This document shows, piece after piece, positions 38,073 through 49,545 of a stretch of 64,000 nt of DNA. How positions within the stretch are numbered: position 1 is the stretch's first letter; the number at the start of each line of letters is the position of its first letter. This DNA is from Dioscorea cayenensis subsp. rotundata (Eukaryota > Streptophyta > Magnoliopsida > Dioscoreales > Dioscoreaceae), in NCBI RefSeq assembly GCF_009730915.1, contig NC_052477.1, positions 2,878,611-2,942,610 on the forward strand. Direction: 5' to 3'. Under the pieces are notes generated by a model that had not been told where the DNA came from, ran no database searches, and saw nothing but the letters and a program-made list of their open reading frames with translations. The position numbers were made by a program, and so were the translations under genes.

Positions 38073-39410
38073 GTCTAATATGACCTTTTTTTTTTAAATT
38101 ACCAAAATGATCTCATGTGAAATTTATTCACCAACATAGATTTCAAAACATCACATCATGTCCCAAGTGATGAGTTGGCCATTTAAAAATATTAAGATAT
38201 TATTTTTTACATTCATACCCTTCTCTTTAGAAAAATCACAAATATGAGATATTTTTTGGTCCTTTTTTTAATATGACCTTTCTTTTTTTTAATTACCAAA
38301 ATGACCTCATGTGAAATTTATTCACTGGGTTTCAAAACATCACATCATGCCATGCCATCAACCAGATGATGAGTTGGCCAGTTAAAAATATTAAGATATT
38401 ATTTTTTACATTCACACCATTCTCTTTTGAAAAATTACAAATATGAGATATTTTTTTGGGCTTTTTTCCAATATGACTTTTTTTTTTTAATTACTAAAAT
38501 AACCCCATGTGAAATTTATCCACCAACATGGATTTCAAAACATGATGAGTTGGCCATTTAAAAATATTAAGATATTATTTTTTTACATTCATACCCTTCC
38601 CTTTTGAAAAATCACAAATATCTGATATTTTTTTAGATTTTTTTTTCCAATATGACCTTTTTTTTTTAATTACCAAAATGACCACATGTGAAATTTATGC
38701 ACCAACATGAGTTTCAAAACATCATATCATACTATGTCATCACCTAATCATCTAGGTGATGAATTGGCCATTTAAAAATATTAAGATATTATATTTTTAC
38801 ATTCACACCCTTCTCTTTTGAAAAATCATAAATATGAGATATTTTTTAAGCTTTTTTCCAATATTACCTTACTTTTTTTTAATTACCAAAATGACTCCAT
38901 GTGAAATTTATCCACCAACATAGGTTTCAAAATATCACATCATGCTATGTCATCACTTAGGTGATGAGTTGGCCATTTAAAAATATTAAGATATTATTTT
39001 TTTACATTCACACCCTTCTCTTTTGAAAAATTACAAATACGAGATATTTTTTTGGGCTTTTTTACAATATGACCTTCTTTTTTTTTAAATTTCCAAAATG
39101 ACCCATGCGAAATTTACTACATCACATCATGCCATATCATCACCTAGGTGATGAGTTGGACATTTAAAAATATTAAGATATTATTTTTTTTACATTCACA
39201 CCTTTCTTCTTTGAAAAATCTCATATTTGTGAATATTCAAAAGAGAAGGGTGCCAATGTAAAAACATCTTAATATTTTTAAATGGCCAAACACATCATCT
39301 AGGTGATGACATGGCATGATGTGATATTTTAAAGCCTATGTTAATGAATAAATTTCACATTGAGTCATTTTAATAATTAAAAAAAAAGTCATATTGAAAA
39401 AATGCCCTAA
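38073..39410. repeat. Array of six direct ~200-bp units plus one inverted unit
   Basis: Direct units start with aatatgacc-like words near 38077, 38270, 38469, 38649, 38859 and 39066. Each then carries ttaccaaaatga, catgtgaaatttat, tttcaaaacatcac, gatgagttggcca, aaaatattaagatatta and cccttctcttttgaaaaat. A seventh copy lies in reverse orientation at about 39217-39400. Some units contain a palindrome; the perfect form is CATCACCTAGGTGATG (39138-39153). The layout suggests a terminal repeat of a non-autonomous DNA element whose left arm multiplied in tandem. Confidence 0.75.
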
Positions 39411-39734
39411 TAATTATCATTTTTACAGGTTATGTAAGCAATTTTTTAAAATAAAAAAACCCATCATTTCTTATAAAACCAAAATCCATTTTTTTTTTCA
39501 ACTTACAATTTTTTTTTTTTAAACTTACTCCAGCAAATACTTACCGGGTATTTCACAAATTGGTTTCAAGATTATTTTGATGAATAAAATTGCATGCCGT
39601 CATTGTAGTAAATATTAAAAAATAAGGCTAGTTAAAAAAAAATAAAAAATAAAAACCCAAATATCAAATTGATGTCAATGTCCAGGCGTGAAAAGTTTTC
39701 CCCTGATTTGATATGATTAGCTATTTGAGTTGTC

Positions 39735-39762
39735 AGAGAGAGAGAGAGAGAGAGAGAGAGTT
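39735..39762. repeat. (GA)n microsatellite
   Basis: About 14 uninterrupted ga units in AT-rich spacer DNA. Confidence 0.9.
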
Positions 39763-40984
39763 GGAGTGACTAATTTTGCTACGAAAACTAAGACAAAGAT
39801 ATAAGCTTACCTTTGTATTATGTGGCGATTTCTTTTATAATTATTTTCCAAAGTTGTTGGTAAACAAATAATGTTTTTTTAATTTGTGAAAAATTTCGAA
39901 AGTCTATAAAAGAACAAATTTTTGGTGTTAGGGCACCAAACTATACCTTTTATTCTAAATTTTAATTTAAATCAAAGTGCCCATCCAATTTTAATTTTGT
40001 TTTATCAGTATATTACCTGAGGGATTCTGGTATTTATTTGATAATGTAGATGTTCACATTGTCAACACATCCATACTACGTCATGGGTCTAGTTGGTCCA
40101 CCCACTTCATCATAGATACCATATCACTTGAAGTTGTTTACGTCAGCACATGTGTCAGTTTTCTTCTTTTTACCCGAAGGTGAAGCCCTAGTCTCCAAGT
40201 TTGAAGTTTTTCAGTGCTTTAGAATAAGAGGAGAGAAAGATCGAAGTTCTATGGGAAGTTTGGGGACAATGCTCTTTCCACCATCCACATTATCAAATAA
40301 AGATTGGAATCCCTCAGGTGACCTTGCAGTGAAATAAGTTAAGTGTCTATTTTGATTCAAATTGAAGTTTGGATATCAAAATAAAAAAAATAATTTAATA
40401 CCCTATAAAAAATTTGCTGGTCTATAAAAATTATGGTTTATAGTCCTAAATCTAACCTATTAATGTTACCTTATAGCTTAATTTTTCCCATTAAGTCCTT
40501 TAATTTGCTGGATTTATTTTATACTCCATATGTTTCAAATTAATAATTATATTTGAGTTTTTCACAAATATTAAGATTGGCTCTTAAAATCTTAATATAT
40601 ATATATATAATAAGACATTTTTAGTCTCATTAGTGCACACACTTCTCTTAAAACGAAAATAAAAATAAAAATAATATAATGAATATTTATAGAATTCTTC
40701 TTAATTGTGACAAATAATTTGGGGGAAAAAATAAATGTGAAAGTTAATAGAAAGACGGAGGGAGTATTAAGCCTTGAGAACACCCTTATATACCATGTTA
40801 AAATCTCTTTATATATATATATATATATAAATGCGAGGATGGAAGTGAAGATTTATTTTTTATGTGCTTAATTAAATGAACTACTTATTGTCATTTAATA
40901 ATTACTAAAAAAAAGTGAAGTATTTATTACATTAGCTATATAGATATTCCTATTGACTATTGAAATTTGATATTTGACCGTATA
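39763..40984. other. Intergenic DNA, no gene seen
   Basis: A 69-codon open frame near 40128-40337 resembles no protein I know and is not called. (TA)n tracts occur near 40595 and 40811. Confidence 0.55.
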
Positions 40985-40993
40985 TTTAATGTA

Positions 40994-41365
40994 GGGAAAT
41001 TATTCTAAAGTATCATGTGGTTTGTCTCTTTCTCAATTCAGTATTTGTAGTTTGATTGTTAACACTTTAGTACCATGTAGTTTTAATCGTTTGCAAAAAG
41101 ATGTCAAAACAGTTAATTATGTTTAAAAACAAATAAATTTACTTTTTTCCCCCTTGTTGAGTGTAGTTTTTTAATATGTATTTAAGGACAAAAAGGTAAA
41201 TTAATGTATTTTTAAATACTATGTCAGTAAGACTTAACATGGTTAAGTATTTGGTATCTTTTTGCAAACGGTTAAAATCACATGGTACTAAAGTGTTAGC
41301 AATTAAACCACAAGTACCGAATTGAGAAAGATGCAAATCACGTAGTATTTTAGAATAATTTACCC
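40994..41365. mobile_element. Mutator-type MITE, 372 bp
   Basis: Long terminal inverted repeats of roughly 115 bp. The left end begins gggaaattattctaaagtat and the complement of the right end begins gggtaaattattctaaaata. Both continue through ctttctcaattc, aacactttagtaccatgt and gtttgcaaaaagat. The flanks are tttaatgta (40985-40993) and tttaatata (41366-41374), a 9-bp target duplication with one change, as expected for Mutator-like elements. No coding capacity. Confidence 0.82.
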
Positions 41366-41654
41366 TTTAATATATGTATAGTTGCATTTGAAGTTTTAAG
41401 CATTTAATAAATAAATTTATACTTAAAAATTATATTACACATATCATTTTTATAGTTTTTACTCTAATAAAATGTTTTGGAGAATAGATATCAAAAAGAG
41501 AAAACCATATTTACATCATATATTTTGCTTCAATATTAAAATATGCTCAATATGATCAATGCTCTTTATTTTTTTTATTTATCCTCATTTATGATAATAA
41601 ATATTGATATACTTAATATATGGTTCGAACTATATAATTATTTTGTGTGTGTTT

Positions 41655-41763
41655 TTGTTAACATGGACAAGCCAATATTAATATATATTGGGAAGAACTT
41701 GAACTCTTGATCTTATGTATATCATTTAAGTACCTTGATCACTAAGCTATTTTCACGGTGGTA
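41655..41763 (-). mobile_element. tRNA-derived SINE-like relic
   Basis: On the minus strand tagcttagtgatcaagg resembles a Pol III A box, and about 30 bp later gagttcaagttc resembles a B box; the spacing fits a tRNA-like promoter. No poly(A) tail or target duplication was resolved. A weak call. Confidence 0.3.
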
Positions 41764-42073
41764 TTTATTTATGCTTTTTCATCTGATAAAATTTAATTAT
41801 TTGATCAAATAAAATACTAATATTATGGAATTTTTTGAGTAGCGGTGAAGTAATTTTTACGAATAAAATTGTTATATGCTTCATTGTATGAAATATATTA
41901 AAATTACAATCACACAAATAATTATTTTAACATAAAATATAAAAATATAGTAATTTTTTTTTAATGATAAGTGGACAAACATGTACATATATAGAGTTAA
42001 TATCTCAACACATTTGTGCTTTCACCCTATATAAACTGCATGACTCTTAAGTAAAGATACAAGCACGTAGGGG

Positions 42074-42574
42074 ATCTTATGCTAATAAACCAAAAAATCA
42101 TTATCCAAAATACAACAATATATAAAAATATAAATATATCTCAATTATAACTTTATATTTTATTTAGAAAATAGTGTTTTCATTAAAATATGTAATTTAA
42201 AAATTATTAACAATATATTTTTTTATATTGATTAGATGATTTAGTAGAAAATGTGAGGTTAGTAAGAAGGGTATATATATATATATACATATATTACTAT
42301 ATCGTCTTTTATTTTGGCGGGGAAAATCTTATGCTAATAAACCAAAAAATCATTATCCAAAATACAACAATATATAAAAATATAAATATATCTCAATTAT
42401 AACTTTATATTTTATTTAGAAAATAGTGTTTTCATTAAAATATGTACTTTAAAAATTATTAACAATATATTTTTTATATTGATTAGATGATTTAGTAGAA
42501 AATGTGAGGTTGGTAAGAAGGGTATATATATATATACATATATTACTATATCGTCTTTTATTTTGGTGGGGAAA
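42074..42574. repeat. 252-bp tandem duplication
   Basis: Copy 1 (42074-42325) and copy 2 (42326-42574) are near identical, from atcttatgctaataaacc to tcgtcttttattttgg. Differences are few substitutions (taattt/tacttt, gttagt/gttggt, ggcgg/ggtgg) and small length changes in T and TA runs. The high identity indicates a recent event. Confidence 0.9.
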
Positions 42575-43397
42575 AGTTACTACATAAATTCAAAGAAATA
42601 AAGGGTGCATATAGCAAAAATCGAAAAAAAAAAGAAAAAAGAAAGGAAAAAGTAAAAAATAAGTCAAGCGTTGCTTGCTTTGGTCTACTAGAAACGACCA
42701 ATGTCGGGTCCCATAAAATAATACCGTTTTTTATGCTGTTTGATTACAAACAGCAAACTCTCGTGCTTGGACTATAATCTCATCAAATGTGATCACATAT
42801 TTACACGTGTACTCATATTATTGGATCATCTAATAAAATTTATATTTAAGGATAACAGCTGATAATATCACTTGGTCTTCTGAAGCTTTCCTGTTCCTTT
42901 CCAACATAAAAGTCACCGACAAAATTTGGAAGAAATTTATGGTACATTGTTTTTTATAAATTTATTTATTTAGTTATTTATACTACAAATTAATTAAATC
43001 ATAATAATATACTAAAAAATAATCTGAAAGATAAAATCCAACATTTTATCAAGTTAAAGCAGATTTTTTTTTATAAATTTAAATTCAAACGGGATATATA
43101 TATATTCATACATGATACATAATATTAGTTTTTTTTTATGTAAATTGTTTCTATTTTAACAGTTCACTCTATTGAATATATATAAATTAATTATTTGTTA
43201 TTACTTCCATTATCAGAAAGAAAATTATATATTTGTAAAACCTTTATAAATCAATTATATTAATTTTTTAATATATTAAAGAAGAAGGAGAAACTAGTCT
43301 TTTAGCTCCTTTTCATTGATTTCAAAAGAAAGAAAAATCCTCACTTTTTTAATACTCACCATCAGGAGTGTAATTTAAAGAAAAAAAAGTCCTCACT
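42575..43397. other. AT-rich intergenic DNA
   Basis: No gene seen. It runs into the inverted-repeat structure and then the RING-CH gene promoter. Confidence 0.55.
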
Positions 43398-43542
43398 TTT
43401 ATTATTAAAGTTTGGCTTAAAAATTATATTAAAGCATACCTTTATAAAAATATTTATTTAATAATTTTTAAGCCAAACTTTAATAATAAATAAAAATATT
43501 TGTAAAGATAGTATAATTAAATATTTTTATAAAGGTATGCTT
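43398..43542. repeat. Two interlocked perfect inverted repeats
   Basis: Arm A (43398-43427, 30 nt, core aaagtttggcttaaaaatta) is perfectly complementary to A' (43461-43490). Arm B (43432-43456, 25 nt, core aagcatacctttataaaaa) is perfectly complementary to B' (43518-43542). The order A-B-A'-B' interleaves the pairs, so both helices together would make a pseudoknot topology. It ends 107 bp before the RING-CH start codon. Confidence 0.9.
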
Positions 43543-43591
43543 ACAATTACCAACTTTGAGTTTGAGGCTTCTCCTCTTACATCATCACCCA

Positions 43592-43592
43592 C

Positions 43593-43627
<35 letters not shown>
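43592..43627. repeat. (GA)n tract in the 5' UTR/promoter of the RING-CH gene
   Basis: About 17 ga units, 22 bp before the ATG at 43650. GA tracts are common in plant 5' leaders and core promoters. Confidence 0.85.
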
Positions 43628-43630
<3 letters not shown>

Positions 43631-43649
43631 AAGGAGAAGGAAAAGGAGC

Positions 43650-44456
43650 ATGGATGCTGCTGAAGCTGCTTCTAATGGCAGATTGGATGGGTCTCTGCCC
43701 TCACCTTCGCAAAAGGTGATAGCTTTTTCTACCTATTCTTCTATATACTGTGTTCATTTTTCAGAAAAGGGAACATGAGAGATGAGCTGATGTATTGAAT
43801 GAATAGACTGCATTTCCTCCACTTTTGTTTGGGATGCTTTCAAAATTTGATCTTGTTTACTGTGTTTGGCTTGAATCTTCATTGCTTCTCTGGATTTTTG
43901 CTGCATTAATGAGGCTTTGTGGTTTGGGATTTTGGAATTTATTTGTTCTGAGTGAAATTGAATCTATTGCTCTGCTTGTTTTTTGTTGATTATGAGGCTT
44001 TGTTGTTGATGATGATTTTGGGTTCTTTGATCTGCATTGCATGAACAATTTGGAGTGATGGGTTGAGTTCTTTACATATGAGAGAGAAAGGTTTGTGGAT
44101 GAGGGAGACAGTAAATGGACATGAAGTACTATAAAATTCATGAATCCATTATTCTTTATGTCCAGGATTATGCTCCTAGATCTGGTGTTTTGTGTTTTTG
44201 TGTGTTGGAGAATCCTATCAATTTTCTCTAATTTGCTTTGGTTGTTATTGATTTCTTCTTGAATCAAAATTCTTCTACTCTGCTTCTAAGATTAATGCTT
44301 CTTAAGTACTTGATTTGTTTTTGTGGTGTGTGTGTGTGTTTGTGTGTTTTGCTCCAAATGGTTTTCATTCTCTAATTTATTTGTATCCATTATGTGACAC
44401 CAACTATTGTTGATTCTCAAAAGAAGAAAGATAAGGAAAAGAAAAATATGGTATTA

Positions 44457-44500
<44 letters not shown>

Positions 44501-47252
44501 GCGGCAGCAGCAGCGGCAGCAGCGAGAAATGAAAGTTGAGAAGTTGAAGTGTTTGACATTTAACCGTGGACAGATTCAAGAAACGTTCTATTAATTCCAC
44601 TATAAATACTACATGATATTGCATATGTAGGTTGTTCTCACAATGTCTTACTGTGAAATATGGATTGTCATGATCGAAAAAATATGCTTGTTTCGTGCAC
44701 TATTTTGAATCTTGTTTGATTGTGTGTTAGCGATGATAGGGGAATATGGTGACCATATTTTAATATACTCCACTCTTTGCTATTTGTCCTTACCATTAAT
44801 CTGAGAAGCAATCTCATGGTCTGTGGTCCATAAGCATGGATTTTGTCATGATACATATGGATGTACAGTTTGGTTTTTTCATTTTAAATGGCTATTACTG
44901 CTGCACAACTTCAATTGCCTTTTATATTTTAGTAATTTGTTCAAATATCTAATTGTTATCTCGGGTTGAACACCAGGGTCTAGAACCGATACATGAAGGG
45001 ATTGCGTGTATAGAGACTAGTGGCAAACCCACAAATCTCACTCTCCAAATACCTTCTAAATCTGTAAACATCAGTAACAGCCCATTTATGGAAAGGCACA
45101 TCCCGCAGCAAGGATTATGCAGAGGTAGTTCATCTTCAAGTGGTTTTGTACGTGGGCTAAGCTTCAAAAACAAAGCAGCCACTCCCGATGGTGAGCGAAG
45201 CTCCCTCTTAAATCCAGATCTTAACTCTAAGTCAGAGTGCAAGGTAGCACCTGATAATGCTATGCTTGCAAATTTTGCACTGTCATGGAAAAGGTGTACG
45301 TCAATGCCCGCAACATCAGCACCAATCCTATCTCCTTCTCCGAAGGAAAAAATAGCCAGTGACCAACATTCTTCACAGGTTGGTCGTCTGTGGCACTGTA
45401 GAATGCTTTTAAACTTTCCCTGATCTGCATTATCCAATTATTTGGAGGAGATATATTTTTTAATTGTAATTAGGCGCAGAGAGGTCCATAAAAATTGTTG
45501 TGCTAAGTTGTATATGATTCTTCCATAGTTTCCTGGTCATCATTTACTTCACTGTTTTTAATATTCTGAATGTATTTATTTTAATTTCTATCAATTCGAC
45601 CTTAAATACGTGTGAAAAATAATATTATTTGGTTACCCTTGCAGAGACGGGTGAAGAAGGTGTTAAGGTCATTGTCTGTACCCATGCGGAATATTGTTAT
45701 TGTGAGATCTGTATCACTCCCTATTCAAACTGAAATTGCAAGTCCACATCCTCCAGATGGTAATCACTATAGAGGAATAAACTATTGAAAATAAGAGCAT
45801 GATGCTTTTGCATGCTTTCAATATACAAGTGATACAACTGCGAAATTAACCTTTCGATACTGTGATGATTTAATATTCTGATTTTTATACTGATGTGATT
45901 TTAAATAGATCATATAATGCCGGAAAATGTGGAAGATGATGATGAGGAAATTCCTGAAGAAGAAGCTGTTTGTAGAATTTGTTTTGTTGGATTAAGTGAA
46001 GGAGGAAGCTGGCTGAGGATGGAATGCAGTTGCAAAGGTGATCTTCGGCTCATGCACGAAGAATGTGCAGTGAAATGGTTCAGCATAAGAGGGAACAAGA
46101 AATGCGAGATTTGCGCTCAAGAGGTTCTTAACTTGCCAGTTACATTGTTAAGGTTGCAAAGTACTGCTCAAAGGGAAATTGCCCAACAACGCCCTAGTCT
46201 GAATTCGAATTCAAATACATTCTTATCTAGGTATAAAAGAAAAACCTAGACATGACCATTCAATTCTCAAGTCTCCTTTTTTTTATTTTAAAGTAGGCTC
46301 GGACTATGTCTTAAGTGCAAAATTCTAGCAATATGCTTCATAGTACTATAATTTTGCAGCAATGAATGGGTATTAATCTTATAAATTCAAGTTTCTGATT
46401 CAACATTCCTTTCTCTCCGCAGAAGTTGGCAGGATATGGTGGTTTTGCTCTTGATCAGCACAATGTGTTATTTTTTCTTCCTCGAGCAACTGTTGGTATG
46501 CACTCTGTTTATCTTAAAGTTCACAACTTCAAGAGTTCCTCGGTATTTATTTTTCAATTGTACATGAGCAGAAAGCCACCATTTTTTTATGTGAGTTGTC
46601 ATACATGTAAAACGAAATTTTCCAAAATGATTTAGTTGCTTCATTTTAGTAGTTCAAATCGACATCCCCTGGTGTAGCTTTCTGCAATAACCGTTCCTGT
46701 TGTGTCTTACATAACAATATCAAGTTTTCTCATGTTCAACTCATTTCTTCTTTCTCCATTTCAGGTCAGTGATCTGAAATCTCATGCAATTATGATAGCA
46801 GCACCATTTTCTTTAACTCTAGGCCTGTTGGGTTCTATTTTTGCGATCATTTTAGGTATGTGCATTCCTGAAACAAACTACACTCTTTTATCTTCTCGTA
46901 ATCTTAGACTTATACATGTCTTTGTACAGCATCCAGAGAATACGTATGGGCATATTCAGCATTTCAGTTCTCACTTGTCGTCGTATTCCTTCATTTCTTT
47001 TATACCATGGTGAGAAACTTGTTAAAATCGTATTCCTGCATTTTCCAGCAGAGATGTTATTGTTGGTTTTTATGTGTTGATTAACAGAATTAGTCACTTT
47101 TGGTGCAGATAGAACTAAGACCAGTCTTTGCAATTCTATTTGCATCATTTGCCGGTTTCGGAATAGCAATGGGGGTAAATTCGGTTTGTCTTCAGTTCCT
47201 TGCGTGGCGAGTTCGGGTTTTACAAGCTCGGATGATATCGAACCCAGTTTAA
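43650..47252 (+). CDS. RING-CH (MARCH-type) membrane E3 ubiquitin ligase
   Basis: Eight exons: 43650-43715, 44977-45378, 45645-45759, 45909-46230, 46423-46495, 46765-46855, 46930-47009, 47109-47252. They join in phase to 430 residues. The N-terminal 190 residues are Ser/Pro-rich and basic, probably disordered. An acidic stretch (residues 203-213) precedes a C4HC3 RING-CH domain: C216-x2-C219, C234-x-C236, H244, C247, C260-x2-C263 ([24 protein letters not shown]). Four hydrophobic helices follow, at about 308-326, 335-356, 362-382 and 388-411. The protein should sit in an internal or plasma membrane with the RING facing the cytosol and recruit E2 enzymes. The order [18 protein letters not shown], then four helices is typical of a plant family known mostly from sequence. 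The target is unknown. Intron 1 carries a GGC repeat. Confidence 0.92.
44458..44524 (+). repeat. (GGC)13 and (AGC/GGC)n tract in intron 1 of the RING-CH gene
   Basis: Thirteen ggc units followed by mixed agc/ggc units, 67 bp in otherwise AT-rich DNA. An ATG at 44456 opens a mini-frame of Met, about 22 Ala and RNES before a stop; this is noted as a curiosity and not called as a gene. Confidence 0.9.
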
Positions 47253-47546
47253 ATGGAAGCAAGACAGAAGAGTGTGCTCACAAGACGTCGACGACTTTTT
47301 TGGTTGTACTAGTATCTTGTATGTATCATGTATGTATGTATATGGGGAGTATGGGAAAAAAAAAACAGCTGAGTGTGAACTGAAGCCGGATTGAAATATC
47401 CATCAATTTGTGTTACTAATTTGCCACCTTTAGAATTTTTGTGAGTAGTTCAATTGCTTGTGAGTTTTGGACATTGTAAGATGTCATGATCTATATATGA
47501 AAGAAATTTAAAACAAATTTGACTATGCAAACCAAAGAAACAAAAT

Positions 47547-47618
47547 GGGCATTTGGTCTAGTGGTATGATTCTCGCTTTGGGTGCGAGAGGTCCCGAGTT
47601 CGATTCTCGGAATGCCCC
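47547..47618 (+). tRNA. tRNA-Pro (anticodon UGG)
   Basis: A 72-nt cloverleaf. The acceptor stem is gggcatt with aatgccc (47611-47617) and discriminator C. The anticodon stem ctcgc/gcgag encloses loop tttgggt with anticodon TGG at 47579-47581. The T arm holds gttcgattc. There is no intron. A Pol III terminator (TTTTT, 47637-47641) follows and CAA-type words precede it. It decodes CCN proline codons. The gene stands alone 295 bp after the RING-CH gene. Confidence 0.97.
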
Positions 47619-47856
47619 TTCTGAAGGGCCTATGTCTTTTTATTATCGTTTTACATCTTTGAGGGGTTCTCTTGTGGTTTATGTTTAAACTTTATGATAG
47701 TTTGGTGAAAACCTTAAGTGTTTTACCAAATGATTGTTTATTATAAATTAATTTTAAAAATGGAAAAGCCAAACTACCTCTATTATTATTATTATTACAC
47801 AAAGGCAACAAGTACCATTGAAAACACTGACATAACCATTGAAAAGACAGACATTT

Positions 47857-47954
47857 ATACACTGGTTGCAGTGGCTTAACAATTTATAAGGATTTACTAT
47901 ATAAATCAGATTAACACACAGATAATTTATCAAAACACAGACATGTATAAAAGT
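47857..47954. repeat. Left copy of a ~75-bp direct repeat flanking the hAT-type element
   Basis: gttgcagtggcttaacaatt, aaggatttac, cagatta/cagattg and acacacag words occur here and again at 48811-48895 beyond the element. Confidence 0.7.
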
Positions 47955-48802
47955 CAATGTTGTCAGATCCGGACCGGCCCGGCCGGAAAAATCGGGAATC
48001 GGTCATGTGACCGGCCCGGGTATACCCCATTAACCCGGGTATTAAAAACCCGATGTTAACCCGGTGACCCGGGCGGTTCAACCGGTCACAATGTTTAATT
48101 TTTTTTTACAATATTTAATAATTTATTATTATTTTCTCATTAAAAACCACAAAATCGTATATATTTATTAATATTAATTTATAATTTATAATCAATAAAT
48201 AGAATTGCATTATATATATGTATATACCAACAAAAATTAACATTTAAAAATAAAATATATTAATGTATTATGTAAATACTTTCTAAAAATTTAATTTATT
48301 AAGAAAATAAAACCATAAATGAGTGTAATTTTATTATAAAAATATAAAATTAAAGTATTCTAATTAAATAAAAAATATAAGAAAATTTAAAACAAAATAA
48401 AAACTCAATTGAGATATAAGAATTAGTGAATTAAATTTCTTATTTATTTTAACAAAATCAACCAATAAACAAATAAATAAATAAATAACACCGAAAGAAG
48501 TTCCATAATTATATATTAATATATTAAATTTGTAAATATTTAAAAAATATAAAAATAAATGACAAAATTAGAAAACTCTACTGTATATAAGGTCATTTAT
48601 CAATTTAAATATCAAATTTGAGTAGGTTTTTATAATATAATTATGGATTTAATATTATATTTGCTTATTATTAATTATTATAATAATTTTTTATATTTAA
48701 TTATTGACGCCGATTCAACCCCGGTTCGACCTGGTTGAACCCATTGACCCCTGACCCCTGGGCTTAGCCGGGTCATTGCCCGGGCCGGGTCTGACAACCT
48801 TG
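47955..48802. mobile_element. hAT-type non-autonomous element, 848 bp
   Basis: Ends are inverted: left caatgttgtcagatccgg, right complement caaggttgtcagacccgg (16 of 18 match), then GC-rich subterminal ccggcccgg and gggtc words on both sides. An identical 8-bp flank, ataaaagt, stands at 47947-47954 and 48803-48810, the size made by hAT transposases. The interior is AT-rich with no coding capacity. The strong contrast between GC-rich ends and AT-rich core is notable. Confidence 0.85.
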
Positions 48803-48810
48803 ATAAAAGT

Positions 48811-49160
48811 ACATTTGTTGCAATGGCTTAACAATTTATTAGGATTTACCATATGAAGCAGATTGACACACAGGTAATGAAAATTTATCATATGCGCTTA
48901 AGATGATATATCAAGAAGCATAACTCGATAATAATAAATTTTATTGCCATATAACTCTAGAGGGGTGAAAAATGTGACTTCTCTCATAGGACTCACACTT
49001 TGGCCAAATATGCAGTAAATAAATAGTATTTATATTACTGTGCCTTTCACAGTGAAAAATATGAGAACAATACCGATGAAAAGTATTATGGGAAACTTTT
49101 TTTCTCTTTATGCATTTTGTGGCGAGTTATCACTGAAGGTTTATCTCCCCTATATTTTTG
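48811..49160. other. Right copy of the flanking repeat and spacer
   Basis: 48811-48895 is the second copy of the ~75-bp direct repeat. The rest is AT-rich with no gene seen. Confidence 0.55.
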
Positions 49161-49279
49161 AAGAGTAATTATTTTGTTTACAATTTCAAATTAAGTTTTT
49201 ATTGTAGTAGTATAAAACCAAAAACAAAAATTGATGACCATATATTATTACTTGGGTATCGTAACTTTAAATTCATATT

Positions 49280-49545
49280 CACTTGAGTTATTCATGCTCA
49301 CACCGTTAATATGAAGGTGATGTGGCATGACATGCCACACAACTTATGCCATATTAGTTATGTCATCTTATATTCTCTTTTTATAGGTGAGATTTCAGCT
49401 TGTATTTGAATCTGAATCTGAGTTATTTTTAATCATATTATTAAATTAAAATATTCTAATAATATTATATTATATTACATGGTATGACTGACATAGCATA
49501 AATTATAACATACTATACCATGTAAGTCTCTTGTTAACAATGTGA
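49280..49545. mobile_element. Possible MITE with inverted ends
   Basis: gagttattcatgctcacacc at the left has its complement, with changes, at the right (aacaatgtgagcatgaataa), enclosing about 230 bp with further pairing (gtgatgtggcatgac against catggtatgactgacat). Borders and target duplication were not resolved; the inverted similarity may extend to about 49160 and 49650. Confidence 0.4.

Noticed and set aside
40128-40337. 69-codon open frame
   Set aside because: No recognisable motif, repeat-like surroundings, no splice partners.
43857-44267. 136-codon minus-strand open frame
   Set aside because: It lies in intron 1 of the RING-CH gene, has low-complexity Ser/Asn/Gln composition and no recognised family.
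44949-45437. 162-codon minus-strand open frame
   Set aside because: Antisense shadow of RING-CH exon 2, whose + strand frame joins in phase to both neighbours.
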